From: Saprospiraceae bacterium
Lineage (GTDB): Bacteria > Bacteroidota > Bacteroidia > Chitinophagales > Saprospiraceae
Direction of reading: 5' to 3'
Assembly: GCA_013214355.1 (NCBI GenBank)
Contig: JABSSL010000030.1
Location: 1-55,151, forward strand
DNA length: 55,151 bases
Under the pieces are notes generated by a model. That model was not told where the DNA came from. It saw only the letters and a program-made list of their open reading frames with translations, and made no database searches. Position 1 is the first letter of the stretch; each line of letters begins with the position of its first letter. Positions 1 to 8,831 of this stretch are shown here, one piece after another. The position numbers were made by a program, and so were the translations under genes.

Positions 1-899
1 GTGTAGATTGTGGTGGCCCAGATTGTCCTGCCTGCCCAACTTGTGATGATGGCATCTTAAATGGTAATGAAACTGGCGTGGATTGTGGTGGTCCGGATTG
101 TGCACCTTGTAGCGGTGAATGTACTACCCAATTGATCAACTCCAATGATTTCAATAGCAGCTATGGCATTTGGAATGATGGCGGATCCGATTGTACCAGA
201 AGTTCAGCCTATGCTGATTATGCAGTAGGTGGGACTGGAGCCGTGGTTAGATTGCGGGATAATTCTTCCTCTTCCAACATGACCACCGATGATCTCAACT
301 TGATTGCTTACCAAGAGCTCACCGTGGACTTCACCTACGTGGCTAGCAGTATGGATAATCCAAATGAAGATTTCTTCCTAGAGATCTCCACCGATGGTGG
401 GGCAAGTTTTGCTCAGGTAGAGGAATGGAATCTTGATGATGAATTTGTCAATGAAGTGCGTTACTTCGAGACTGTTACCATTCCTGGACCATTCTCAGCA
501 AACACTCAAATCCGATTCCGCTGTGATGCTAGTTCCAACACAGACTATGTATACATCGATGATGTAAGCATCTCCGGTTGTGTCCAGGGAGTGGGAAGTC
601 GCTTATCCAAGGAAGTCCCTGCAGTTCTGAGTACCAAGGAAATCATTCGTACCGTTGGGCTCTATCCAAATCCAACTCGGGGACAAATTACGCTAAGCTT
701 TGTGATGCAAGAGGCCGCACAAGTTCAACTGCGGATAACAGACATCTCAGGAAAGCTTATTAGACAAGAAGCCATGCAAATAGATGAAGGTACACAACAG
801 CGAGAGCTGAATGCAGATCATCTTAGTGCAGGTGTCTATTTCATGCACATTCAAAGTAAAGATCAAATTATCACGAAACGATTCGTCGTTATTCAATAA
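1..899 (+). CDS. Secreted protein, C-terminal part, T9SS sorting domain (5' truncated by window edge)
   Basis: The reading frame is open from base 3, so the gene begins upstream of the window; the GTG at 78 is only an internal valine codon. The visible part starts with two Cys-rich modules of the form DGIxNGxExGxDCGGPxCxPC. A jelly-roll/MAM-like beta domain of about 130 residues follows, containing GPFSANTQIRF and YVYIDD. The last 75 or so residues form a type A T9SS sorting domain (LYPNPTRGQ, then GVYFMHIQSKDQIITKRFVV). The same module order, with closely similar wording (GPFSANT.IRF, VYIDD.F/VS.SGC), ends the next gene, so the two are probably tandem paralogues and this one may also be a protease; its catalytic part is not visible. 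The product should be exported by Sec and then by the type IX system to the cell surface or medium. Confidence 0.85.
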   Translation, partial: VDCGGPDCPACPTCDDGILNGNETGVDCGGPDCAPCSGECTTQLINSNDFNSSYGIWNDGGSDCTRSSAYADYAVGGTGAVVRLRDNSSSSNMTTDDLNLIAYQELTVDFTYVASSMDNPNEDFFLEISTDGGASFAQVEEWNLDDEFVNEVRYFETVTIPGPFSANTQIRFRCDASSNTDYVYIDDVSISGCVQGVGSRLSKEVPAVLSTKEIIRTVGLYPNPTRGQITLSFVMQEAAQVQLRITDISGKLIRQEAMQIDEGTQQRELNADHLSAGVYFMHIQSKDQIITKRFVVIQ

Positions 900-1234
900 T
901 ATTGATCTAGATAATATAAGATATGAGGCCAGGCAGAACTTTCTGCCTGGCCTTCTTCATTTAAATCAGTCTCAACAAGATTAGCTCGCTACAACTTTTA
1001 TATTATATTATTTTTGTATATTTTTACAGAAGGCAGACCTACTTACACAACATTCGGTCTCATCTTGGTCTCTCAGTCTGCTTAATTTCCACAGTTGACA
1101 TCTATAGTTTATCCAAGTGCTTTCACTTTCGAAAGCTCTTTTCCATTGCATTATGAACAATGACTAAGCAGTAACGCTCGATTGTGTGCTACGCTACACC
1201 ATTGGGTATCTCCTTAACTAAGCCCACTGCAGTC
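900..1234. other. Intergenic region between the two tandem secreted-protein genes
   Basis: It holds the terminator at 926-953 and then AT-rich DNA. A perfect TAnnTTTG match (TATTTTTG, 1009-1016) is present, but no -33 TTG lies at the right distance, and it is more than 200 bases from the ATG at 1235. I do not call a promoter. No gene is visible. Confidence 0.5.
926..953 (+). terminator. Rho-independent-type hairpin after the truncated secreted-protein gene
   Basis: A perfect 12-bp stem (AGGCCAGGCAGA / TCTGCCTGGCCT) with a 4-base loop starts 27 bases after the stop codon and is followed by the pyrimidine-rich TCTTCATTT. Stem length and GC content are typical of a terminator; the U tract is short. 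Confidence 0.7.
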
Positions 1235-4234
1235 ATGAAACACATCAAACTACTTACAAGCTGTATAGTGCTTCTATTTTCTAACAGCACCTATGCACAG
1301 ACTTACTTCTATGGTCCACAGGGCAAAGAATATCTAAATATTCATCCCAATATGATTCGGGTGACCTTTGAGAAAGGAATCCACTCCAGCCAAAAGGCAC
1401 GGATTCTTGCCATTGAGAAGCAGCTTTCCGCTTATGACCCTCTACTAGATATTCCACACCCAAACATAAGTCTGATCCAGACGATATCCATTCTACCAGA
1501 AAACAAACTTCTTGATTTATGCCAGCGCCTAAATGCTCTTCCAGAGATAGCAGTGGTTACCCCCATCTGTATTTATGCTGACGGAACTTTACAAATCCCT
1601 AACCGAAAGCTCTTTGCCAGATTGCGCAGCTGGCCACATCTGGAGCTGTTCAAAGCTTACGCAGCCAAAACAGCCGGTTTTCAATTCAACAGTATATCAA
1701 GGGACTCTCTCTTGATAGAACTCACCCTACGTAATTCAGCGGATCAATCTGCCATAGCTCTAAGCAATCAATTATTCGAGCTAGGTTGGTTTGAGTTCGC
1801 AGAGCCAGATTTCATCCGTTTACTGGAGCCCATGCACACCTCTGATCCCTTAATTACTGATCAATGGGCCCTGGACAATGACGGACAAAACACGGTGCTA
1901 TACGGAGGAAGTGCTGAAGCGGACATGAACATCTACACTGCCTGGGCTACCACCACTGGTTCTGCTTCCATCAAAGTAGCTGTACTGGATGAGGGGGTGG
2001 ATCTTCAACATCCAGATCTTGCCCAGAACCTATTGCCAGGCTATGATGCCACGGGGCAAGGCTCCTTGGGTGCAGCAAATCCCGCAGATGCACATGGAAC
2101 CGCCTGTGCGGGGATAGTTGCCGCTGTAGGTAACAATGGTATAGGTATAGCAGGAGTCGCTTACCATAGCAAAGTGATTCCCATTAGAGTAGCTTATCGT
2201 GCGGCCAATAACTGGGTTACAACAAATGGGTGGATCGCTGATGCAATTAATTGGGCGTGGGATGAAGGGCATGCTGACATTCTGAGTAACTCTTGGGGAG
2301 GAGGGAGTCCTTCTTCTTTGATCAACGAAGCTATAGATAATGCTTTGCGCTTTGGCAGAAGAGGCATGGGGAGTCCAGTGGTTTTTGCAGCAGGTAATCA
2401 CAACGGGGATCTCAGCTATCCTGCCTCCTACCCTGCCACCATAGCCGTCACGGCGATGAGTATGTGTAATGAACGTAAATCATTGACTTCCTGTGATGGG
2501 GAAAATTGGTGGGGCGCTAATTATGGTCCAGGAATAGATATAGCAGCTCCTGGAGTGAAAATTTTAACATTGGACAATAGCGGCGTTGCGGGTTGGCAAG
2601 AAGGAGATTATCTCCAGAATTTCAATGGAACTTCGGCTGCTTGCCCTAATGCTGCGGGCGTTCTAGCGTTGATTCTTTCGAGTGCTCCAGATCTGCTAGC
2701 CAATGAGGCCCGTTTTGTTTTAGAGAGTACCTGCGATAAAGTGGGCAACTATAATTACAGCACTTTTGTGCCGGGCCAACCGGCAGGCACTTGGTCCACA
2801 GCCCTAGGCTATGGTCGCATCAATGCCGGAAAGGCCCTTACTGCCCTAGCCTGTGACAACTGCTTGGGTTGTATGGATGGAACTCAAAATGGTCAGGAGG
2901 AAGGTATAGATTGCGGAGGTCCAAATTGTCTCCCCTGTCCCACTTGTAATGATGGAATTTTAAATGGGGATGAGGAAGATATAGATTGTGGTGGTGCTTG
3001 TACAGCTTGTATCTGCTTTGATCAGGTGTTACAATTAACTATACAGTTTGATCACTATCCAGAAGAAACCAGTTGGGAAGTAAGAACCCCTGAAGGTATT
3101 CTCGTTGCTGCTGCAGGCCCATTCACAGAGGCCGTAGGATTATCTACCTATACTCAGGAATTTGTTCTGCCTGAAGGCCAATATGTATTTGCTATCAATG
3201 ATAGTTATGGGGATGGGATCTGTTGTAATTATGGAGATGGGAATTTCCAATTGAAAGACTCCAATGGATCCAGCATTATTGCAGGTACTGAATTCACTGC
3301 CGCAGCTTCGGTAGCCTTTTGTGTGAGAGCTTCCATTGATAGTTGCCAAGATGGGATTCAAAATGGAGAAGAAACTGGCGTGGATTGTGGTGGGCATTGC
3401 ATGCCTTGCAATGATTTAGCCTGCCATGCCGAGCTTATTGAAGGTGCCAACTTTGAAATGGGATGGGGGGCATGGAATGGTGAAACGGGAGTGCGTCGAT
3501 CCGAACTCGATGTTGCCTTTGCTAACAGCGGAGCCTGGTGTATTCGGATGGCTGGCTTACCGAATCATTCTGGACTATATAGCTCCCCTTTAGATCTAAG
3601 CCCCTTGTCCGAATTGGAGATTAAATTTGCTTTCACCACCACTGGCCTAGAAAAAATGAAGGAAGGACTAAGTCTGCACTTCTCGAGCGATGCTGGTAAG
3701 ACTTTCACACAAGTAGCTCAGTGGAAGGAGACCAGAGACTTCGTGAACGATAAACCCTATCTTGAATCTGTACAGCTGCAAGGCCCATTTAGTGCCAATA
3801 CTGTGATCCGCTTTCAGGTAGATGGGTCATCCAGAAAAGATTTGGTCTATATAGATGATATCTTTCTTAGTGGTTGCCTTGGATCAAGGGAACCTTTAAC
3901 TAACTCTGGCGGGATTGAAGCTTCCTCTATATCTCCGATGAACTTAGATTCTGGACCGGTAAAAGTCGTAATTCCACCAGCTGAGTTGTCCATTTTTCCC
4001 AATCCTAGCAAAGGCATTATACATGTCGAAACAAAGACTTCTCTGAAGATTCCATCCCAGTTACAAATATTCAATACACAGGGCATGATGATATATAAAA
4101 AAGAACTTCCGGTCAAGCTTACCAATTTGGAAAGCACTTCCTTCAATTTGGAACAACTCCCTCCGGGAATCTATTGGTTACAAATTTCTAATAATCAGGG
4201 TAAGCAACAAAGAAAATTCGTGATTCAACGATAG
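1235..4234 (+). CDS. Subtilisin-like (S8) secreted serine protease with Cys-rich modules and T9SS sorting domain
   Basis: A 999-residue extracellular endopeptidase. I chose the ATG at 1235 because it opens a clean signal peptide (MKHIKLLTSCIVLLFSNS, then TYAQ); the in-frame GTG at 1184 would add 17 residues ahead of it. A propeptide-like region of about 200 residues precedes the S8 domain. The catalytic triad is Asp252 (VAVLDEGVD), His287 (DAHGTACAG) and Ser467 (NGTSAACPNA), and the oxyanion Asn lies in FAAGNHNG. Then come two Cys-rich modules (DGTQNGQEEGIDCGG and DGILNGDEEDIDCGG), a beta domain with DSYGDGICCNYGDG, another Cys-rich module, a MAM-like jelly roll and a C-terminal T9SS domain (LSIFPNPSKG to QQRKFVIQR). 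It probably degrades external protein for nutrition. The family is certain; the substrate is unknown. Confidence 0.93.
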   Translation: MKHIKLLTSCIVLLFSNSTYAQTYFYGPQGKEYLNIHPNMIRVTFEKGIHSSQKARILAIEKQLSAYDPLLDIPHPNISLIQTISILPENKLLDLCQRLNALPEIAVVTPICIYADGTLQIPNRKLFARLRSWPHLELFKAYAAKTAGFQFNSISRDSLLIELTLRNSADQSAIALSNQLFELGWFEFAEPDFIRLLEPMHTSDPLITDQWALDNDGQNTVLYGGSAEADMNIYTAWATTTGSASIKVAVLDEGVDLQHPDLAQNLLPGYDATGQGSLGAANPADAHGTACAGIVAAVGNNGIGIAGVAYHSKVIPIRVAYRAANNWVTTNGWIADAINWAWDEGHADILSNSWGGGSPSSLINEAIDNALRFGRRGMGSPVVFAAGNHNGDLSYPASYPATIAVTAMSMCNERKSLTSCDGENWWGANYGPGIDIAAPGVKILTLDNSGVAGWQEGDYLQNFNGTSAACPNAAGVLALILSSAPDLLANEARFVLESTCDKVGNYNYSTFVPGQPAGTWSTALGYGRINAGKALTALACDNCLGCMDGTQNGQEEGIDCGGPNCLPCPTCNDGILNGDEEDIDCGGACTACICFDQVLQLTIQFDHYPEETSWEVRTPEGILVAAAGPFTEAVGLSTYTQEFVLPEGQYVFAINDSYGDGICCNYGDGNFQLKDSNGSSIIAGTEFTAAASVAFCVRASIDSCQDGIQNGEETGVDCGGHCMPCNDLACHAELIEGANFEMGWGAWNGETGVRRSELDVAFANSGAWCIRMAGLPNHSGLYSSPLDLSPLSELEIKFAFTTTGLEKMKEGLSLHFSSDAGKTFTQVAQWKETRDFVNDKPYLESVQLQGPFSANTVIRFQVDGSSRKDLVYIDDIFLSGCLGSREPLTNSGGIEASSISPMNLDSGPVKVVIPPAELSIFPNPSKGIIHVETKTSLKIPSQLQIFNTQGMMIYKKELPVKLTNLESTSFNLEQLPPGIYWLQISNNQGKQQRKFVIQR

Positions 4235-4727
4235 ATCAATTAATTACATCTGTCAATAATTTTAGATATCAACCTAGTTTAATGAAGAATGGCCAATCTG
4301 CTATTTTACAGATTGGCCACTTTCACCGGATTAAAATCCGTTCAGGGGAATATATAAAAAAGCCCTACCAGCACTTGACTGACAGGGCCCAAAAGTCATC
4401 CCTATGATTATATTTTAAATTAAATATTTTCAAGTTTGTGTAGTGTTTCATCGTTGAATGCAGTCGAAAGATAAGCGTTTTTCCAATATTTAGAAAAAAA
4501 CTTATAAAAAATTTATCATACAAGCAGCGAAAAACAATTAAACGGTATCTATTGAATAGGAAACGACATGTAAAATGTCCTAATGAACAGAATTTTGAAA
4601 CGCAAAACGCCGTCCCGACAAAGATCGGGGTCATCATAATTCCAGAACTAAGAATTAGTTTTCAACAGATTTTATCCTAGCATGATTATGCGCCATTATC
4701 CTGGCTCGAGCGATAATGGCGCTTTTT
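4235..4727. other. Intergenic region between the S8 protease and pepT
   Basis: About 490 AT-rich bases between convergent genes, with a hairpin near each end (4290-4319 and 4690-4729). A 90-codon minus-strand frame in the middle has no recognisable features, and I do not accept it as a gene. Confidence 0.5.
4290..4319 (+). terminator. Hairpin downstream of the S8 protease
   Basis: A perfect 11-bp inverted repeat (TGGCCAATCTG / CAGATTGGCCA) with an 8-base loop lies 55 bases past the stop. No clear U tract follows (CTTTCACC), so it may act as an mRNA 3' end stabiliser or a weak terminator. Confidence 0.55.
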
Positions 4728-4729
4728 TT
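4690..4729 (+). terminator. Strong intrinsic terminator (plus-strand polarity) abutting the pepT stop codon
   Basis: A perfect 11-bp stem (GCGCCATTATC / GATAATGGCGC) with an 11-base loop is followed on the plus strand by seven T. The T run merges into the TAA stop of minus-strand pepT. As written it terminates rightward transcripts, presumably read-through from the S8 protease. For pepT the hairpin lacks a U tail but could still form. Confidence 0.75.
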
Positions 4730-5975
4730 ATGATCTTTCTTCCCAGATCATAGCTAAGTGCACCAGCGTCTCCGCTGATTTTTCCATATCCTGTACAGAT
4801 ACCCATTCATATTTTGAATGAAAAGCATGTTCACCTGCAAAAATATTTGGACACGGTAACCCCATAAAAGATAAACGCGAACCATCCGTTCCACCTCGAA
4901 TGCTCGAAGCAATGGCTGACATCCCCGCACGCTCAATAGCCTCCACAGCATTGGCAACTACCCTCGGATGCTGATCTAGGACGGTTTTCATATTGCGATA
5001 CTGTTCTTGAACCAGGAACTCTGCGCTAGAATTTGGATATCGTTCTAGCACCTCGTTCAAGATATCCTGCAAGACAGCTTCATGCTCCGCCAATTTGGCT
5101 TCCGTAAAATCACGGATAATAAATTTAATTTCGGCCTGTTCTGCTAGGCCACTGAGTTGAACAGGGTGAATAAACCCCTCTCTACCTTCTGTTGTCTCTG
5201 GGGACAATCGATCTTTGGGCAAAGCCGCCAAAACATCGGCCGCAATCTTGATGGCACTTTCCAGTTTCCCCTTTGCAAAGCCTGGATGAGCACTCACACC
5301 TTGAATCTTAATCGTAACCCCATCTGCTGAAAAAGTCTCATCCTCTAAAGTTCCTCTTTTTTCTCCATCCACCGTGTAACCAAAGTCGGCTCCCAATCTC
5401 TTCATATCTACTTTATCCACTCCCCGACCAATCTCTTCGTCTGGCGTAAAGAGAATACGGATTTTCCCGTGTTTCAGATCAGGGTTTTCCATTAGTAGTC
5501 TAGCGGCATCCATAATGGCTGCTACTCCTGCCTTATTATCGGCTCCCAGTAAGGTCGTCCCGCTAGCTGTGACGATATCATTACCAATCTGTTCTTTGAG
5601 GTCAGGATGTTCCGCTTGTTTAATAATTATGTTCGTGTCATCTGGCAATACAAGGTCCTGCCCCTGGTAGTTTTGGTGCACCAATGGTTTAACTCCAGTC
5701 CCACTACTATCCGGCGAAGTATCCATATGTGAACAAAAACAGATGACGGGTACCGCTTTATCACTGTTTGAGGGGATAGTCGCGTAGACATATCCGTACT
5801 CATCTAGTTCAGCATCGGTTATCCCCAAGTCAAGCAATTCTTGAACTAAGACTCGACCAAGGTCTTTCTGTTTTTCCGTTGACGGATGGGTAGTGGAATT
5901 AGGATCAGACTGAGTATCAATTTGTACGTATCTGAGAAAGCGGTCAAGCACCGCATGTTGGAGTGATAGGGCCAT
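4728..5975 (-). CDS. pepT: Peptidase T (tripeptide aminopeptidase, M20B)
   Basis: This 415-residue cytoplasmic zinc aminopeptidase releases the N-terminal residue from tripeptides, and the length is normal for PepT. The dinuclear zinc site and catalytic residues are all visible: His83 and Asp85 (SHMDTSPD), Asp146 (LGADNKAG), Glu180/Glu181 (TPDEEIGRG), Asp203 (YTVDGE) and His386 (HAFHSKYEW). His230 (GVSAHPG) sits in the dimerisation lid. The N terminus (LLDRF-type start, RYVQIDTQSDP) matches the family, which supports the ATG at 5975. The gene stands alone and follows the nitrogen block on the same strand, but two hairpins (6169-6203 and 6230-6257) separate it from glutamine synthetase, so it is probably transcribed independently. 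It likely finishes digestion of imported oligopeptides. Confidence 0.97.
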   Translation of the reverse strand: MALSLQHAVLDRFLRYVQIDTQSDPNSTTHPSTEKQKDLGRVLVQELLDLGITDAELDEYGYVYATIPSNSDKAVPVICFCSHMDTSPDSSGTGVKPLVHQNYQGQDLVLPDDTNIIIKQAEHPDLKEQIGNDIVTASGTTLLGADNKAGVAAIMDAARLLMENPDLKHGKIRILFTPDEEIGRGVDKVDMKRLGADFGYTVDGEKRGTLEDETFSADGVTIKIQGVSAHPGFAKGKLESAIKIAADVLAALPKDRLSPETTEGREGFIHPVQLSGLAEQAEIKFIIRDFTEAKLAEHEAVLQDILNEVLERYPNSSAEFLVQEQYRNMKTVLDQHPRVVANAVEAIERAGMSAIASSIRGGTDGSRLSFMGLPCPNIFAGEHAFHSKYEWVSVQDMEKSAETLVHLAMIWEERS

Positions 5976-6168
5976 GGCATCATTACTTTTTGGTCTGCAA
6001 AAATAATTAAATCAAGATATTATTTGCCTTTGGACCAAGTAAGAAAATAAGCTAAATGCAGATTAGCTATAGAGCATGACATTGAAAACGTGATTGAAGA
6101 TTACAATCAGATCCGATTGTAGCAACTTTCCTCCCAAAATAAATCCCAAAGCCCCTCCTAGCCAAAGA

Positions 6169-6203
6169 AAAAGCCTCTCAAACCAAAGGTCTAAGAGGCT
6201 TTT
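6169..6203 (-). terminator. Second hairpin downstream of glutamine synthetase (possibly bidirectional)
   Basis: A 10-bp inverted repeat (AAAAGCCTCT / AGAGGCTTTT) with an A run on the left and a T run on the right gives a terminator-like structure in both directions. It follows the stronger hairpin at 6230-6257 in the minus-strand reading direction. Confidence 0.6.
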
Positions 6204-6229
6204 GTTGGCTCGTTCCAAATGGGAAAGCT

Positions 6230-6257
6230 AAAAACCCGCCCTGCAGAGCAGGGCAGG
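6230..6257 (-). terminator. Intrinsic terminator of the glutamine synthetase gene
   Basis: Read on the minus strand, a 10-bp GC-rich stem with one G-U pair (CCTGCCCTGC / GCAGGGCGGG) and a 3-base loop is followed by five U. It lies 56 bases after the glutamine synthetase stop codon. Confidence 0.8.
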
Positions 6258-6313
6258 CAATGGCATATTCCTATGCAGGAACTAGAGCTGATTTTAGTTC
6301 TTCATACTGTATG

Positions 6314-7327
6314 TTAAGCAGACTTAACGGTCTTGATAATTACCGCAGCTACTTTGTAAGGATCAGCAGCAGAATTTGGACGACGGTCTTCCAACCATCC
6401 TTTCCAGTCGTTCTCTACTGTAGCAATTGGAATACGGATAGAAGCTCCTCTATCACTGATTCCGTAGCTAAATTTATCAATAGCTTGCGTTTCATGAAGA
6501 CCTGTCAAACGTAGGTGGTTGTCTGCACCGTATACGTCGATACATGCCTTGATAACTTCTGGAGAAGCTCCAAAGGCAGAACAGATTTTATCGTAAGTTT
6601 CTTTATTACCAGCTGTACGCAAGGCGGTATTAGAGAAGTTGGCGTGCATACCGGAACCATTCCAGTCACCTAGTACAGGCTTACAGTGCCAGTTGATCGC
6701 AACTCCGTACTTTTCAGCTGTTCTTTCTAGCAAGTAACGAGCTACCCAAATTTGATCACCCGCTTCAGCAGCTCCTTTGGCAAATACCTGGAATTCCCAC
6801 TGACCCGCTGCTACCTCAGCATTGATACCTTCTACATTCAAACCTGCTTCTAGGCAGATGTCTAAATGCTCTTCAATGATTTCGCGTCCGTATGCATTCT
6901 TCGCACCTACAGAGCAATAATATGGTCCTTGTGGTCCTGGGAAACCACCTGCAGGGAAGCCTAAAGGAAGATCAGTTTCTGGATCCCAAAGGAAGTATTC
7001 CTGCTCGAAACCAAACCAGAAATCATTATCATCATCTTCAATTGTAGCTCGGCCATTGGTAGCATGTGCAGAACCATCTGCACTTAGTACCTCCGTCATT
7101 ACTAAGTAGCCATTCTTGCGATCGGGATCTGGATAGATAGCCACTGGTTTCAATAGACAGTCAGAAGCTCCACCAGAAGCCTGACCGGTAGAACTACCGT
7201 CAAAAGACCACATTGGGCATTCTTCTAATGTACCACCGAAATCCTTGATAATCTTAGTTTTACTTCTTAGTCCTTGTGTTGGTTCTGATCCATCAAGCCA
7301 GATGTACTCTAGTTTTGATTTTGCCAT
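6314..7327 (-). CDS. glnII: Glutamine synthetase, class II (GSII, eukaryotic-like)
   Basis: This 337-residue enzyme makes glutamine from glutamate, ammonia and ATP in the cytoplasm. It opens with a short beta-grasp domain (EYIWLDGSEPTQGLRSKTKI) typical of GSII rather than the 470-residue GSI. The glutamate/ATP-site segments WSFDGSSTGQA, GFEQEYFLWD, AEVAAGQWEFQV, NWHCKPVLGDWNGSGMH and GRGASIRIP-like DRGASIRIP are all present. The length is usual for Bacteroidota GSII. It is the last gene of a minus-strand set with a PII regulator, an ammonium channel and a porin-like barrel, which fits ammonia capture followed by assimilation. The porin gene ends 83 bases upstream, so co-transcription is possible. 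The start is the ATG at 7327 (MAKSKLEYIWLD). Confidence 0.95.
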   Translation of the reverse strand: MAKSKLEYIWLDGSEPTQGLRSKTKIIKDFGGTLEECPMWSFDGSSTGQASGGASDCLLKPVAIYPDPDRKNGYLVMTEVLSADGSAHATNGRATIEDDDNDFWFGFEQEYFLWDPETDLPLGFPAGGFPGPQGPYYCSVGAKNAYGREIIEEHLDICLEAGLNVEGINAEVAAGQWEFQVFAKGAAEAGDQIWVARYLLERTAEKYGVAINWHCKPVLGDWNGSGMHANFSNTALRTAGNKETYDKICSAFGASPEVIKACIDVYGADNHLRLTGLHETQAIDKFSYGISDRGASIRIPIATVENDWKGWLEDRRPNSAADPYKVAAVIIKTVKSA

Positions 7328-7410
7328 CGTTAAAATGTGTTTTTCAATTTTTTATAAAATTATTGTCAGCTCTACTCCTACACCTCAACAAATAGAGGGG
7401 TAAAAACAGA

Positions 7411-8514
7411 TTAAAATCCGTATACAAATGCTAGTATGAAGGAGGCTAGGCTTCCACTAGGTGCAAGATCACCATCAACAAATACATCTTCAGAAACCGT
7501 ATCAAATCTCAATTCTGGGATGATCGTTAGGTTACCTGTTGTGTATTTACCAGTAAGGGTAATATCTGTCGCATTGGCTTCTTCGAAAGGAAATACAACT
7601 GCCTCATCCTGGAACAACTCTAATCTTGCTCCAATTTCAAAATCTTCACTTGCTGCTAACTGAGCGTACAACGCAACTCCTGAAAAACCTACATCTTCGC
7701 CTGCATCAGCAAAAGTAGCATTGATACCCAAGTAGAAATCTTCCGATACATCCACACCTCCAGTCAAATCCACTTGAGAATAACCATCTCCGAACAAACC
7801 GTTTAGGTAAAATCCACCATATCCTGCTTGTACACCAAAGAAGTAATCACCAGTTGGATTAAATTCTGTGATATCGGTAGGATTCAAAACAGCTGCCATA
7901 AAGCTGAAACCGCTCTCGTCTGTAATGTCTAGCTTGATCCCTGTGTGAGAAAAAGGACCGTATGAGAACATATACGAGGTAGAGTAATTAAAGTTTGCCG
8001 TTGGAGAAATCACCTCATATCCTAAGAAAGTATTGAAGTTACCCATTGTGATTGTTGCGCTTGGAGAAACGTTCCAGTAGGCATACAACTGGTTAACGAT
8101 CTGCGCAGAGTTAGAGTACAATGGAGAAGCAAAAACCGCATCCGAACCACGAGGTCCGAACACCATGTCTGCTACGACACCTCCTTTAGCGGTTTCATAA
8201 GAAGCGATCAAGTTGATCATACCCAAAGAAAAGCCAGGTAGATTTGCGAAAGAAGTAGCAGGTGCTACGATTCCGACGTCCCCCTTAGAGATATCATTGG
8301 GTGCATTCAAATTTGTTCTAAAGTAAGTATCTACAGAACCTGAGAAAGTCAACTTGGGCTCCTCGTCTTCCTCTTCCTCTGCTGTTGCTTCCTCCGTATC
8401 CGTCTTCACAGCAACCTCTTTATCCGTGGTAGCGACTGCATCTGTGCTTTGGGCCATTGCTTGAAAGCTTACACCCATTACTAACATTAAGATTAAGGTT
8501 TTAATAAGTCTCAT
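7411..8514 (-). CDS. Outer-membrane beta-barrel, porin-like (BBP2-type)
   Basis: A 367-residue exported protein. I chose the ATG at 8514 because MRLIKTLILMLVMGVSFQAMAQ is a textbook signal peptide; longer frames to 8631 only add an unlikely leader, and an ATG two codons upstream (8520) is an equal alternative. After the cleavage site comes an acidic linker (EEATAEEEEDEEP). About 300 residues of alternating beta strands rich in aromatic and Gly residues follow (TFSGSVDTYFRTN, GNFNTFLGYEVIS, LNGLFGDGYSQVDL), ending in VYGF with a terminal Phe as expected for a barrel. The resemblance is to the BBP2/porin family; I infer this from pattern only. Its place between amt and glutamine synthetase suggests passage of ammonium or small nitrogen compounds across the outer membrane. 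Confidence 0.85.
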   Translation of the reverse strand: MRLIKTLILMLVMGVSFQAMAQSTDAVATTDKEVAVKTDTEEATAEEEEDEEPKLTFSGSVDTYFRTNLNAPNDISKGDVGIVAPATSFANLPGFSLGMINLIASYETAKGGVVADMVFGPRGSDAVFASPLYSNSAQIVNQLYAYWNVSPSATITMGNFNTFLGYEVISPTANFNYSTSYMFSYGPFSHTGIKLDITDESGFSFMAAVLNPTDITEFNPTGDYFFGVQAGYGGFYLNGLFGDGYSQVDLTGGVDVSEDFYLGINATFADAGEDVGFSGVALYAQLAASEDFEIGARLELFQDEAVVFPFEEANATDITLTGKYTTGNLTIIPELRFDTVSEDVFVDGDLAPSGSLASFILAFVYGF

Positions 8515-8719
8515 GATCATCGTTTTTAAAATCGTTAAACTGAATAGGTTGCACAGGGTCTTCCTGGGTATTTTGAACCCGAAGTCCTGTAAATGATCAT
8601 CAAGAAACCAGTGAATAAGCGATCCCCTCAAAGGAGTTTTGTTTTTTCGGTTAAAACCTTAATTTTGATTCGCTTAATTATGGTCGAGAATTCGGTTATT
8701 CTACCGTTTTCTTGATGTC

Positions 8720-8751
8720 GGCTCCTGGCGAAAGTCAGGGGCCATTTTTTT
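8720..8751 (+). terminator. Orphan plus-strand terminator-like hairpin between amt and porin genes
   Basis: GGCTCCTG / CAGGGGCC (8 bp, one G-U) with an 8-base loop, then A and seven T on the plus strand. Both flanking genes are on the minus strand, so this terminator has no annotated transcript. It may end a small RNA or an antisense transcript. Confidence 0.5.
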
Positions 8752-8779
8752 GTTCGAATGATAAAAAAAGCGCAAGAAT

Positions 8780-8819
8780 CTAGAGGGAAAAGCCTATGAT
8801 TTAGTACTCCTCCCTCTAG
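8780..8819 (-). terminator. Hairpin downstream of amt
   Basis: A 9-bp inverted repeat (CTAGAGGGA / TCCCTCTAG) with a 22-base loop lies 12 bases after the amt stop. On the minus strand a run of seven U follows about 10 bases later. Confidence 0.5.
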
Positions 8820-8831
8820 CGTTGGTTGAGT

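Larger units (their letters stand above)
5976..6313. other. Intergenic region between glutamine synthetase and pepT
   Basis: Contains the two tandem hairpins annotated separately and, next to pepT, about 160 AT-rich bases that must hold the pepT promoter. I cannot point to a convincing promoter match. No gene is seen. Confidence 0.5.
8515..8831. other. Intergenic region between amt and the porin gene
   Basis: 317 bases holding a minus-strand hairpin after amt (8780-8819), a plus-strand terminator-like hairpin with no gene in front of it (8720-8751), and AT-rich DNA that presumably carries the porin promoter. No protein gene is visible. Confidence 0.5.

Noticed and set aside
4365-4637. 90-codon minus-strand frame in the gap before pepT
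   Set aside because: AT-rich, no recognisable domain, composition unlike neighbouring genes, and no start context; probably chance.
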